42,921 nucleotides of DNA. Origin: Propionibacteriaceae bacterium. GTDB lineage: Bacteria > Actinomycetota > Actinomycetes > Propionibacteriales > Propionibacteriaceae. A program made the position numbers and the translations under genes. This document shows, one piece after another, positions 1-7,140 of this stretch. A model generated the notes under the pieces. The model worked only from the letters and a program-made list of their open reading frames with translations, did no database searches and was not told the DNA's origin. Each line of letters begins with the position of its first letter. The first letter of the stretch is position 1. The stretch spans positions 1 to 42,921 of the forward strand of contig JAUNKK010000015.1 of the NCBI GenBank assembly GCA_030532825.1. The letters run 5' to 3'.

Positions 1-1
1 C

Positions 2-523
2 CTGGCTGTCGAAATCCTCCACAGTCTCAACCAGAACGGCCTCACCGTCGAGGTGTTAGCTACCAATATCGGGACAGTCACGCTGCCATGGGGCTACGGG
101 GCTCATCCGTATTTCCGGTTCGATGACCTAGCCGGGGTGGAGCTCACCGTTCCCTTCGACGCCGAGTTGGCGGTCGACGCGGAGCGGCTGCTGCCGCTGC
201 GGCTGGGCCCGGTTCAGGACGCGCATCAATTCTCCGAACCCCGCCGCATCGGGGACACCGTGCTCGACACTGCCTATACCGACCCCTTCAATCGGCACTG
301 GGGTGTCACTCTTCAAAGTGAGGGGCGTCGCATTGAGGTTTGGGGCGAGGCAACGACCCAGTGGGTGCAGGTGTTCACTGCCCCCACCCGGGCTAGCATC
401 GCGGTGGAGCCGATGACCTGCGGCCCTAACGCCTTCAACGAAGGCCCCACCTATCGTGACCGGGTGGTGCTGCGCGCCGGCGAGTCAGCTCGTGCCGTAT
501 GGGGCGTCGCAGCCAGCGCCTAG
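2..523 (+). CDS. Aldose 1-epimerase family protein, 3' part (5' end outside window)
   Basis: The reading frame is open from the left window edge, so the start lies outside and only about 173 C-terminal residues are visible. A GTG at 53 is internal to the fold and is not taken as the start. The stretch ATNIG...PWGYGAHPYF resembles the catalytic-histidine region of aldose 1-epimerases (mutarotases), where the family has an NHxYF-type motif, and the C-terminal part (VFTAPTR, AVEPMTCGPNAFN) fits the end of the beta-sandwich. Proteins of this family interconvert alpha and beta anomers of aldoses in the cytoplasm. The sugar cannot be told from the fragment. The stop codon overlaps that of the convergent RNase Y gene by two bases. 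The family is fairly secure; whether it is galM proper is not. Confidence 0.8.
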   Translation: MAVEILHSLNQNGLTVEVLATNIGTVTLPWGYGAHPYFRFDDLAGVELTVPFDAELAVDAERLLPLRLGPVQDAHQFSEPRRIGDTVLDTAYTDPFNRHWGVTLQSEGRRIEVWGEATTQWVQVFTAPTRASIAVEPMTCGPNAFNEGPTYRDRVVLRAGESARAVWGVAASA

Positions 524-2127
524 TGGGCCAGTTCAACAGCGCGGGATTCTCGAACCACCGTGATCCGGATTTGTCCAGGATAGGTGAGGTTGGCCTCCAC
601 CTCGGCCGCGATCTCGCGGGCCAGCACATGACTGGCGGCGTCATCGACCTCTTCAGGCGAGACCATGATCCGCACTTCCCGTCCCGCTTGCATGGCGTAG
701 GCACGGATGACCCCTTCGTGGGCGGTCGCAATTGACTCCAGGTGCTGCATCCGCTCGACATAGGCTTCAAGGGATTCGCGCCGTGCCCCAGGGCGAGACC
801 CGGATATGGCGTCGGCCGCCTGGGTGAGGACGGCCTCGACAGTACGCGGTTCAACCTCGTTGTGGTGCGCCTCGACGGCATGGACGATGTCGGGATGTTC
901 ACCATGCCGGCGGAGCAGGTCAGCCCCGACGAGCGCATGCGGGCCCTCGGCCTCGTGAGTCAAGGCCTTGCCGATGTCATGGAGGAAGGCGGCGCGCTTG
1001 CATTGGATGATGTCTAGCCCCAGTTCGGCAGCCATAACACCAGCGAGATGAGCGCACTCAATCAGGTGGGCCAACACGTTCTGTCCGTAGCTGGTGCGAT
1101 AGGCCAGGGCGCCAACGATAGGGATGAGGTCGGGGTGCAAGTCCGTGATGCCCACCTCGTGGAGTGCCTCACCTCCGATGGAACGGATGCGTTCGTCAAG
1201 TATCCGCAAGCTGCGGGCGTGCACCTCCTCGATGCGCGCCGGATGGATGCGGCCATCGGCTACGAGGTCCACCAGGGTGAGGCGAGCAGCTTCTCGCCTC
1301 ACCGGATCAAAACAACTCAGCAGCACCGTCTCGGGCGTGTCGTCAACCAGCACGTTCACTCCCGTGATCTGCTCAAAGGCCCGGATGTTGCGCCCTTCGC
1401 GGCCGATAATCCGGCCTTTCATGTCGTCACCGGGTAGGTCGACGCTTGACACCACCGACTCGCTTGTCTGCTCAGCGGCGCAGCGCTGGATGGCCGTGAC
1501 GACGATAGACCGGGCGCGCCGATCCGCCTCTTGTTTAGCCGAGTCCTCAATGTCGCGCGCCAGCGTCGCGGCGGCGAGCCGAGCCTGCCGCTCCGCTTCT
1601 GCCAACACCTCGGCGTGGGCAGCGGCGACGCTTAGGCCCGCCACCCGCTCTCGCTCAGCTTGCACCTCGGCTTCCGCTGTGGCCAGCCGCTCCCGTCCTT
1701 GACGCAGCTCCTTGCGTTGTTGTTCCAGCAACTCCGCCCGTGTGGCCAGGCCGGCAGCCTCAGCCGCAAGCCGGTCTTCCTTCTCCCGGAGCCGCTCCTC
1801 CTGGCGTTCCTGGGCACTGCGCTGGTCCCGCAGTTCTGCACGCTGCGTGGCGATGGCCGCTTCCATATCTGCACGACGCCGCTCAATGTCGGCGCTGGCT
1901 TCACGGGAGCGCTCCTGCGCCTGTTCCAGGGCCCGTTCAGCATCAGAGCGAAGCTGCTCAGCCGCCTCCATGGCTTGTTTCCGGATGGTGGCGGCATCCG
2001 AGCGCGAGCGCCGCTCAAAATTCGCCCGTTCCTCAATGAAGGTTAATGCCACGCGACGCTGGCGCCACGCAAGTACCGCAAGGCTCGCGCCCAGCAGACC
2101 CGCGACGATCCAGCCTAGCCATTCCAT
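520..2127 (-). CDS. rny: Ribonuclease Y
   Basis: Membrane-anchored endoribonuclease that initiates mRNA decay. The layout is typical: an N-terminal membrane segment (WLGWIVAGLLGASLAVLAW), a long charged coiled coil rich in E, R, A and Q (about residues 30-210), a KH RNA-binding domain with GRIIGREGRN near residue 237, and an HD phosphohydrolase domain with LHDIGKA near residue 384. The length of 535 aa is close to the usual size. I chose the ATG at 2127 because AAGGGAG sits just upstream and the membrane segment begins at once; an upstream GTG at 2193 would add 22 residues with no signal. It lies downstream of recX on the same strand with a 180-base gap, so it probably has its own promoter. 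The 3' end meets the upstream mutarotase gene tail to tail. Confidence 0.93.
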   Translation of the reverse strand: MEWLGWIVAGLLGASLAVLAWRQRRVALTFIEERANFERRSRSDAATIRKQAMEAAEQLRSDAERALEQAQERSREASADIERRRADMEAAIATQRAELRDQRSAQERQEERLREKEDRLAAEAAGLATRAELLEQQRKELRQGRERLATAEAEVQAERERVAGLSVAAAHAEVLAEAERQARLAAATLARDIEDSAKQEADRRARSIVVTAIQRCAAEQTSESVVSSVDLPGDDMKGRIIGREGRNIRAFEQITGVNVLVDDTPETVLLSCFDPVRREAARLTLVDLVADGRIHPARIEEVHARSLRILDERIRSIGGEALHEVGITDLHPDLIPIVGALAYRTSYGQNVLAHLIECAHLAGVMAAELGLDIIQCKRAAFLHDIGKALTHEAEGPHALVGADLLRRHGEHPDIVHAVEAHHNEVEPRTVEAVLTQAADAISGSRPGARRESLEAYVERMQHLESIATAHEGVIRAYAMQAGREVRIMVSPEEVDDAASHVLAREIAAEVEANLTYPGQIRITVVRESRAVELAH

Positions 2128-2213
2128 GGCGACTCCCTTTTGCACCTGACGACAGCTCGCCCACCGGCTCCCGCGCACCCAGCCCGAGCGCACGGCGCGA
2201 CCTCAACCTCAAG

Positions 2214-2229
2214 GTGACGCTAACGTCAC
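2214..2229. promoter_or_regulatory. Short perfect inverted repeat upstream of rny
   Basis: GTGACG-CTAA-CGTCAC forms a 6-bp perfect inverted repeat with a 4-base centre, between recX and rny and about 87 bases before the rny start. It could be an operator or a small hairpin. The half-site spacing does not fit the Crp/GlxR consensus. No regulator is suggested by the neighbours. Confidence 0.25.
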
Positions 2230-2306
2230 GCCTGAGGAGTCATATCCGCCCGTCATCGGCGCCAACCAAGATGTCTTGAACCGTGGGTCTAAGAGCCTAT
2301 AGCAAT

Positions 2307-2831
2307 TCACGAACCGCCATCGTCCAGATCCCCCGCCAACTCACCCAGCGTGTCGGCCACTACGCGAGCGATCACTGAAGTGCTGAATCCACGTCGCCCC
2401 AGTGCCCCGTAAAGGCGCCGTTGCGCTACCTGAGGCGGCACTCCCCGCAGACTGCGGCTGCGTCGCGATGCAAAGGCGTGTGCAGCCGCGAGTTCGTCGT
2501 CGCTATCAAGTTCCGTCAGCGCTGCCGCAGCTACCTCATCGGTCACGCCACGGCGGCGCAGTTCGGATCGGATGCGGCTGGCGCCATGGCGGTCTACTCG
2601 AACTCTGGTCTGGACCACGGCTTCAGCGAAGGCCTCGTCATCAACGAGCCCCACTTCACGAAACCGTGTGATCAGTTCGCGAGCGACATCTTCGGGGACG
2701 TTCCGGGAGGCCAGCTTCACCCGCAATTCATGCTCTGAGCGGGGGCGGGCTTCAAGAAACCGGAGGGCTATCTTCCGGGCGAAGTCCAGCTGTTCCTCAC
2801 CGGCGGGCTCAGAAATCAACCTTGACCTCAC
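2307..2831 (-). CDS. recX: Regulatory protein RecX
   Basis: RecX binds RecA filaments and limits RecA recombinase and coprotease activity. The 174-aa product shows the expected tandem three-helix repeats: [23 protein letters not shown], then [20 protein letters not shown], then RSELRRRGV with V/A-rich helices following. The length is normal for actinobacterial RecX. The start is uncertain: GTG at 2831 overlaps the recA end by 23 bases, while TTG at 2819 would overlap by 11. Either way translation is probably coupled to recA and the two form an SOS-inducible operon. No sign of disruption. Confidence 0.92.
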   Translation of the reverse strand: MRSRLISEPAGEEQLDFARKIALRFLEARPRSEHELRVKLASRNVPEDVARELITRFREVGLVDDEAFAEAVVQTRVRVDRHGASRIRSELRRRGVTDEVAAAALTELDSDDELAAAHAFASRRSRSLRGVPPQVAQRRLYGALGRRGFSTSVIARVVADTLGELAGDLDDGGS

Positions 2832-3852
2832 CGGTCTCAGGGTCGATCTTCTCCGGTTCCTCTGCCACGCCTAGCGCCGTGCGGATGCGTCGTTCGATCT
2901 CTGCCGCGACCTCGGGGTTCTTCCGCAGGAAATTGCGAGCGTTCTCCTTGCCCTGCCCCAACTGATCCGACTCGTAGGTGAACCATGCCCCAGCCTTACG
3001 GATGATGCCGTTGGCCACGCCCATGTCGATGAGGCTGCCTTCTCGGGAGATGCCCTCCCCGTAGATGATGTCGAACTCCGCCTGCTTGAAGGGCGGGGCG
3101 ACCTTGTTCTTGACCACCTTCACACGAGTACGGTTGCCCACCATATCCGAACCGTCCTTTAGGGTCTCAATGCGGCGCACATCCAGCCGAACTGATGAAT
3201 AGAACTTGAGCGCCCGCCCACCGGTGGTGGTCTCGGGGGAGCCGAACATGACGCCGATCTTCTCACGAAGCTGGTTGATGAAGATCGCGGTGGTGTTCGC
3301 TCCCTTGAGGGCTCCCGTCATCTTGCGAAGAGCCTGACTCATCAAGCGTGCTTGAAGCCCCACATGGGAGTCTCCCATCTCACCTTCAATTTCAGCACGA
3401 GGCGTCAGCGCCGCCACCGAGTCGATGACGACCAGCGCCAAGGCACCTGAGCGGACCAACGTGTCGGCAATCTCTAGGGCCTGCTCGCCATTATCCGGCT
3501 GTGAAACGAGCAACTCGTCAGTCTTGACCCCCAACTGGGCAGCGTACTCCGGATCCAAAGCATGCTCAGCATCAATGAACGCACAGATCCCGCCCTCTGC
3601 CTGGGCATTGGCGATGGCGTGCAAGGCCACCGTGGTCTTGCCCGAAGACTCCGGCCCATAGATCTCGATGATGCGTCCCCGTGGCAATCCACCGATACCC
3701 AAAGCAACGTCGAGCGCCACGCTTCCGGTAGGGATGACGTCGATGGGCAGGCGACTATCTTCCCCCAGCCGCATCACCGACCCCTTGCCATGCACCTTCT
3801 CGATCTGCGACAGCGCGGCTTCGAGCGCTTTCGTACGATCCGCAACGGCCAT
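2809..3852 (-). CDS. recA: Recombinase RecA
   Basis: Central homologous recombination ATPase and SOS coprotease. The 347-aa protein has the Walker A motif GPESSGKTT near residues 66-74, the Walker B-type [12 protein letters not shown], the L1 region with [38 protein letters not shown], and L2 with [12 protein letters not shown]. The C-terminus ([15 protein letters not shown]) is acidic as usual. I placed the start at ATG 3852 ([14 protein letters not shown]) because AAAGGA precedes it at good distance; an upstream start at 3942 would add 30 non-conserved residues. recX overlaps its 3' end. A consensus LexA box lies 136 bases upstream, so SOS control is expected. The gene is intact, with no intein. 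Confidence 0.98.
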   Translation of the reverse strand: MAVADRTKALEAALSQIEKVHGKGSVMRLGEDSRLPIDVIPTGSVALDVALGIGGLPRGRIIEIYGPESSGKTTVALHAIANAQAEGGICAFIDAEHALDPEYAAQLGVKTDELLVSQPDNGEQALEIADTLVRSGALALVVIDSVAALTPRAEIEGEMGDSHVGLQARLMSQALRKMTGALKGANTTAIFINQLREKIGVMFGSPETTTGGRALKFYSSVRLDVRRIETLKDGSDMVGNRTRVKVVKNKVAPPFKQAEFDIIYGEGISREGSLIDMGVANGIIRKAGAWFTYESDQLGQGKENARNFLRKNPEVAAEIERRIRTALGVAEEPEKIDPETGEVKVDF

Positions 3853-3987
3853 GATGGGTTCCTTTCGATTCCTACCGCCTGACGGCGGCCCTAGTTCGAC
3901 CTTCACCCTCACTGTAGGAACGAGGGGTGACAAAATCTCCAACGTGTCGGCTGGTTGTGGAGAACTCAGCGACCCCTACACTCTAGC

Positions 3988-4001
3988 CGAACATGTGTTC
4001 G
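3988..4001 (-). promoter_or_regulatory. LexA-binding SOS box of recA
   Basis: CGAACATGTGTTCG is a perfect match to the actinobacterial SOS box CGAAC-N4-GTTCG. It lies in the gap between the DUF3046 gene and recA, and on the minus strand a possible -10 hexamer TAGAGT (3985-3980) follows it directly. This position fits LexA repression of a recA-recX transcript. The match to the consensus is seen directly; function is inferred from knowledge of mycobacterial and corynebacterial recA promoters. Confidence 0.85.
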
Positions 4002-4009
4002 AATGCTGC

Positions 4010-4204
4010 CTAGCGCTCCGACGCAGGAAGTTCGAGTTGGCTCCAAGCCGCCCGCCAGATCTGCTTACACGGCACCCCCGCCGCGAGCGCTTCGTCGACG
4101 GTCCGGCTCCCCAACTCCGGCAGCGCCACCGTGGTCGCCCAGCTTCGGGCATAGCCAGGTCCTAAGGCGGCTTCCAGGCGGGCCCACAGCTCAACTTCAC
4201 GCAT
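4010..4204 (-). CDS. DUF3046 domain protein
   Basis: A 64-aa protein beginning MREVELWARLEAALGPGYARSW, with internal LPELGSRTVDEALAAGV and a WRA...LELPASER end. This is the pattern I know from DUF3046, a small actinobacterial family of unknown function that is typically encoded just upstream of recA, as here. It is mostly helical with several tryptophans and no signal peptide. I chose ATG 4204; a longer frame runs upstream to 4438, but that part overlaps the start of the divergent regulator and lacks conservation. The SOS box lies immediately downstream, so this gene is probably outside the SOS transcript. The family assignment is confident; the function is unknown. Confidence 0.85.
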   Translation of the reverse strand: MREVELWARLEAALGPGYARSWATTVALPELGSRTVDEALAAGVPCKQIWRAAWSQLELPASER

Positions 4205-4311
4205 GGCCGCAACTCTATGCCACCCCCAAAACACAATTCCCGCACATTTTCTCGTACACTTACCCACAACAGTGCACAACAAATGCTGAGAAACTGCCCG
4301 AAGGAGACCGT

Positions 4312-5124
4312 ATGAATGCCGCAGGCACTCATTCTCACAAGCGTTCTGACCGCATGCTCGCGATGCTGGCTTTGCTTCAGGAGAACGGCCAGATGGCTTT
4401 GTCCCACTTGGCCACGGAGTTGGGCACTTCGGAGGCAACGATCCGGCGAGATGTGGCCGTGCTGGCGAGCCAGGGACTGCTTGATCGCACCCATGGCGGG
4501 GCGAGACCCGTGCAGGGCAGCAGGGAACTTCCGGTCCGACTGCGTGATGGCCGTAATCAAGCAGCCAAATCGCGCATTGCTGCGGCAGCAGCGCAGCTTG
4601 TACCTGAAGGTAAACATGCCATTGGGCTCAGCGGTGGCACCACAGCAGCGGAGGTGCTCAGGGCATTGCAGCACCGCACTGACCTGACCATCATCACCAA
4701 TTCCCTGAGTATTGGCCTTGAGGCCGCGGAACAAGGACAGGGCCGAGTGCTCATTGCCGGTGGCGTGCTGCGGTCGAACTCCCTTGAGCTAGTCGGTTCG
4801 CTAGCGGAAGCCACTCTGCGACTGGTGAACGTCGGCACTGCGCTGGTAGGCGCTGACGGGATCAGTTCCTCGGGTGGGCTCACCACGCACGACGACATTG
4901 AAGCCCGGACCAACCACACCATGATTGAGCGCGCCCAACGCGTGATCGCCGTTGCCGACGCCTCAAAGATTGGGCACGTGACGCTGGCGAAGATGGCCGA
5001 TTTGAGCGAGATCGACGTGCTGGTCACCGATTCCGCAGCTCCCGTGGAGGAACTGGCCCACATCCGCGACCTCGGCGTTGAAGTGGTCTTGGTCCCATCC
5101 CCGAACGACTCGAAATCCTCATGA
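4312..5124 (+). CDS. DeoR/GlpR-family transcriptional regulator
   Basis: A 270-aa repressor of the DeoR type. Residues 13-65 form the N-terminal winged HTH (RMLAMLALLQENGQMALSHLA, then the signature TSEATIRRDVAVLASQGLLDRTHGGA). The C-terminal part is a DeoR sensor domain of the ribose-phosphate-isomerase-like fold, with IGLSGGTTAAEVLRAL, TIITNSLSIG, LVGADGISSSGGLTTHD and VADASKIG, which normally bind a phosphorylated sugar. The start at ATG 4312 has AAGGAG six bases upstream. No sugar operon adjoins it, so its targets are unknown; the mutarotase at the window's left end is too far away to link. It sits on the opposite strand between pgsA and DUF3046, where many actinobacteria carry cinA and a Cro/CI-type regulator. 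Confidence 0.92.
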   Translation: MNAAGTHSHKRSDRMLAMLALLQENGQMALSHLATELGTSEATIRRDVAVLASQGLLDRTHGGARPVQGSRELPVRLRDGRNQAAKSRIAAAAAQLVPEGKHAIGLSGGTTAAEVLRALQHRTDLTIITNSLSIGLEAAEQGQGRVLIAGGVLRSNSLELVGSLAEATLRLVNVGTALVGADGISSSGGLTTHDDIEARTNHTMIERAQRVIAVADASKIGHVTLAKMADLSEIDVLVTDSAAPVEELAHIRDLGVEVVLVPSPNDSKSS

Positions 5125-5129
5125 TCTAG

Positions 5130-5717
5130 CTAGTCGGCGGGCTGGGATAATCGGGCCTTCCGCCGGATCCGCATTGCCTCCCGAACGTAGTCGGCCCCCG
5201 TAACAAGGGTCAGGATCAAAGCAGCCCACATGAGCGCCCAGGCCAACACCTGAAGCCACCCGGGCATAGTGGGAAGCCACGCTAGGAAAAGAATCAAGAC
5301 CATGGATTGCGTCACGGTCTTGAGCTTGCCTCCTCGGTTCGCTGCCATGATCCCGTATTTTGCGATCGCGGCCCGAAGCCAAGTGATTCCCCACTCACGC
5401 AGGAGAATCAAAACCGTGAAAAACCACGGCAACTCCCCCAACAGGCTGAGGGACACAAAAGCTGCTCCTGTGAGTGCTTTGTCCGCTATGGGGTCCCAGA
5501 GTTTGCCGAAGTCCGTCACCAGGTTGTAGCGCCTAGCAATGTACCCATCCACCAAGTCCGTGAGGATCGCGACTGCAAATATGACTGTCGCGATCAGTCG
5601 CCAGGTTGGGTTCTCCGGCTGGAGGAACAGCACGATCAAGAAGATCGGCACAAGGAAGATCCGCAGCACCGTCAAGACGTTGGGCACGTTGAGGTTGTTG
5701 GGTCGGCTTTCATTCAC
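5130..5717 (-). CDS. pgsA: CDP-diacylglycerol-glycerol-3-phosphate 3-phosphatidyltransferase
   Basis: Makes phosphatidylglycerol phosphate from CDP-diacylglycerol and glycerol-3-phosphate in the cytoplasmic membrane. The 195-aa protein has the complete CDP-alcohol phosphotransferase signature: D57 G58, A61 R62, G71, D75 and D79. It begins with NVPNVLTVLRIFLVP and has several hydrophobic segments, as in PgsA. The GTG start at 5717 is in frame and overlaps the rimO stop in a GTGA junction, so the two are translationally coupled; a nearby ATG is out of frame. Its 3' end converges on the DeoR-type gene with a 5-base gap. Other CDP-alcohol transferases are possible in principle, but the rimO neighbour and sequence favour PgsA. 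Confidence 0.92.
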   Translation of the reverse strand: MNESRPNNLNVPNVLTVLRIFLVPIFLIVLFLQPENPTWRLIATVIFAVAILTDLVDGYIARRYNLVTDFGKLWDPIADKALTGAAFVSLSLLGELPWFFTVLILLREWGITWLRAAIAKYGIMAANRGGKLKTVTQSMVLILFLAWLPTMPGWLQVLAWALMWAALILTLVTGADYVREAMRIRRKARLSQPAD

Positions 5718-7123
5718 TGTGGTTCTCCAACCAAATCGATTCCCAAAGCTTCCGCGAACCTGACATCAATGAAGGCGCCGATCGGTAGTTGAGCCCCGGG
5801 GAGTTCCACGACGCCGTCGGTTTCTGGTCCCTGGTGTGGGGCCCTTCCTGTTGCACCATCGTCGTTATTGGCTTCCACCAGTACCCGTGCGGCCTCCCCT
5901 ACCCGATCCTCGGCCCGGGCTTCGCACACAGCAGTCGCAATGTCCGCCAGTTCCCGGCGCCGAGCCTCGATCTCGGCCTCATCAAGATGCCCTGTCAGCC
6001 GCTCTCCCTCAGTACCCTCCTCGTCCGAGTAGCCAAACACGCCCAGCACGTCTAGACGCGCCTCGACGATGAAATCGCGCAGCGCCTGCACATCGGCGTC
6101 TCGCTCACCGGGAAATCCCACGATCACGTTGCTGCGGAGGCCTGCCGCCGGGTCCGCATGTCGGATACTTTCGATCAACGCCAAAAAGGAGTCGGGGTCC
6201 CCGAAACGTCGCATCCGACGGAGCACCGCCGGCGCGGCGTGCTGAAATGACAGGTCAAAATACGGCACAACCTTTTCCGTAGCGAACATGGCCTCCAGCA
6301 GCCCCGGCCGGATCTCGGCCGGTTGCAGGTAGGACACGCGAATCCACTCTAGGCCGTCAACAGCGGCAAGTTGCGGCAGCAGCGCCTCAAGACTCGCATC
6401 GGGCAGATCCTTGCCGTAGCTGGAAGTGTTCTCGGAGACGAGCAGCACCTCCTTCACGCCCTGATCCACCAGCCAGCGTGCCTCCGCAAGGATCTCGGCC
6501 ACTGGGCGGGAAAGGTAAGCGCCGCGAAAAGCAGGGATAGCGCAAAAGGCACATCTCCGGTCGCATCCTGAAGCGATTTTCAGTGAGGCCGCCGGGCCGG
6601 AGCCCATCCTGCGGCGGATGGTGCGCGGTCCGGTAGCTGGCGCTAGACCGTCCGGGAGCGGGCCATGGCCCGGTACAGCAACCGAACGTGCGGCTCGCGC
6701 CCGATCGACGGGCGTGATCGGCAGCAGCTTGCGACGATCTCGAGGGACATGGGCTTCATGGGTACCGCCCGCCAGGATCGTCCGCAGCTTGCCAGCGATG
6801 TCGGCGTAGTCGTCGAATCCAAGGACTGCGTCGGCCTCCGGAAGCTCGGTGGCCAATTCGGCGCCGTAGCGCTCCGCCATGCAGCCGACCGCGACCACTG
6901 CCTTGGCCGAGCCCGTCTCTTTCAGATCAGCCGCTGCCAGGAGGGTGTCGATGGAGTCCTTCTTGGCCGACGCAACGAAACCGCACGTGTTCACCACGAC
7001 GGTATCCGCCTCGGCCGGGTCGTCCACGAGACGGAATCCTCCAGCCTCCAAGCGCCCGGCCAACTCCTCGGAGTCGACATCGTTGCGGGCACAACCCAGC
7101 GTGTGGATATGGACTTTATTCAT
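5714..7123 (-). CDS. rimO: Ribosomal protein S12 methylthiotransferase RimO
   Basis: Radical-SAM enzyme that adds a methylthio group to the conserved aspartate of ribosomal protein S12. The 469-aa protein has the N-terminal UPF0004 domain with its three cluster cysteines (C11 in LGCARN, C47 in NTCGF, C81 in VGCMAERY), the radical-SAM motif CxxxCxxC at C187, C191 and C194 (SGCDRRCAFC), and a C-terminal TRAM-like region. The related enzyme MiaB is less likely because of the HTLGCARNxVDSE start and the pgsA/ftsK neighbours. It starts 17 bases after the ftsK stop and overlaps pgsA, so ftsK-rimO-pgsA are probably cotranscribed. Confidence 0.95.
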   Translation of the reverse strand: MNKVHIHTLGCARNDVDSEELAGRLEAGGFRLVDDPAEADTVVVNTCGFVASAKKDSIDTLLAAADLKETGSAKAVVAVGCMAERYGAELATELPEADAVLGFDDYADIAGKLRTILAGGTHEAHVPRDRRKLLPITPVDRARAARSVAVPGHGPLPDGLAPATGPRTIRRRMGSGPAASLKIASGCDRRCAFCAIPAFRGAYLSRPVAEILAEARWLVDQGVKEVLLVSENTSSYGKDLPDASLEALLPQLAAVDGLEWIRVSYLQPAEIRPGLLEAMFATEKVVPYFDLSFQHAAPAVLRRMRRFGDPDSFLALIESIRHADPAAGLRSNVIVGFPGERDADVQALRDFIVEARLDVLGVFGYSDEEGTEGERLTGHLDEAEIEARRRELADIATAVCEARAEDRVGEAARVLVEANNDDGATGRAPHQGPETDGVVELPGAQLPIGAFIDVRFAEALGIDLVGEPQ

Positions 7124-7140
7124 AGCCCTTCCAGTATTGC

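Noticed and set aside
3955-4311. Longer N-terminus for the DeoR-type regulator
   Set aside because: The extra residues would overlap the DUF3046 gene and SOS box on the other strand, show no family similarity, and ATG 4312 has a clear AAGGAG.
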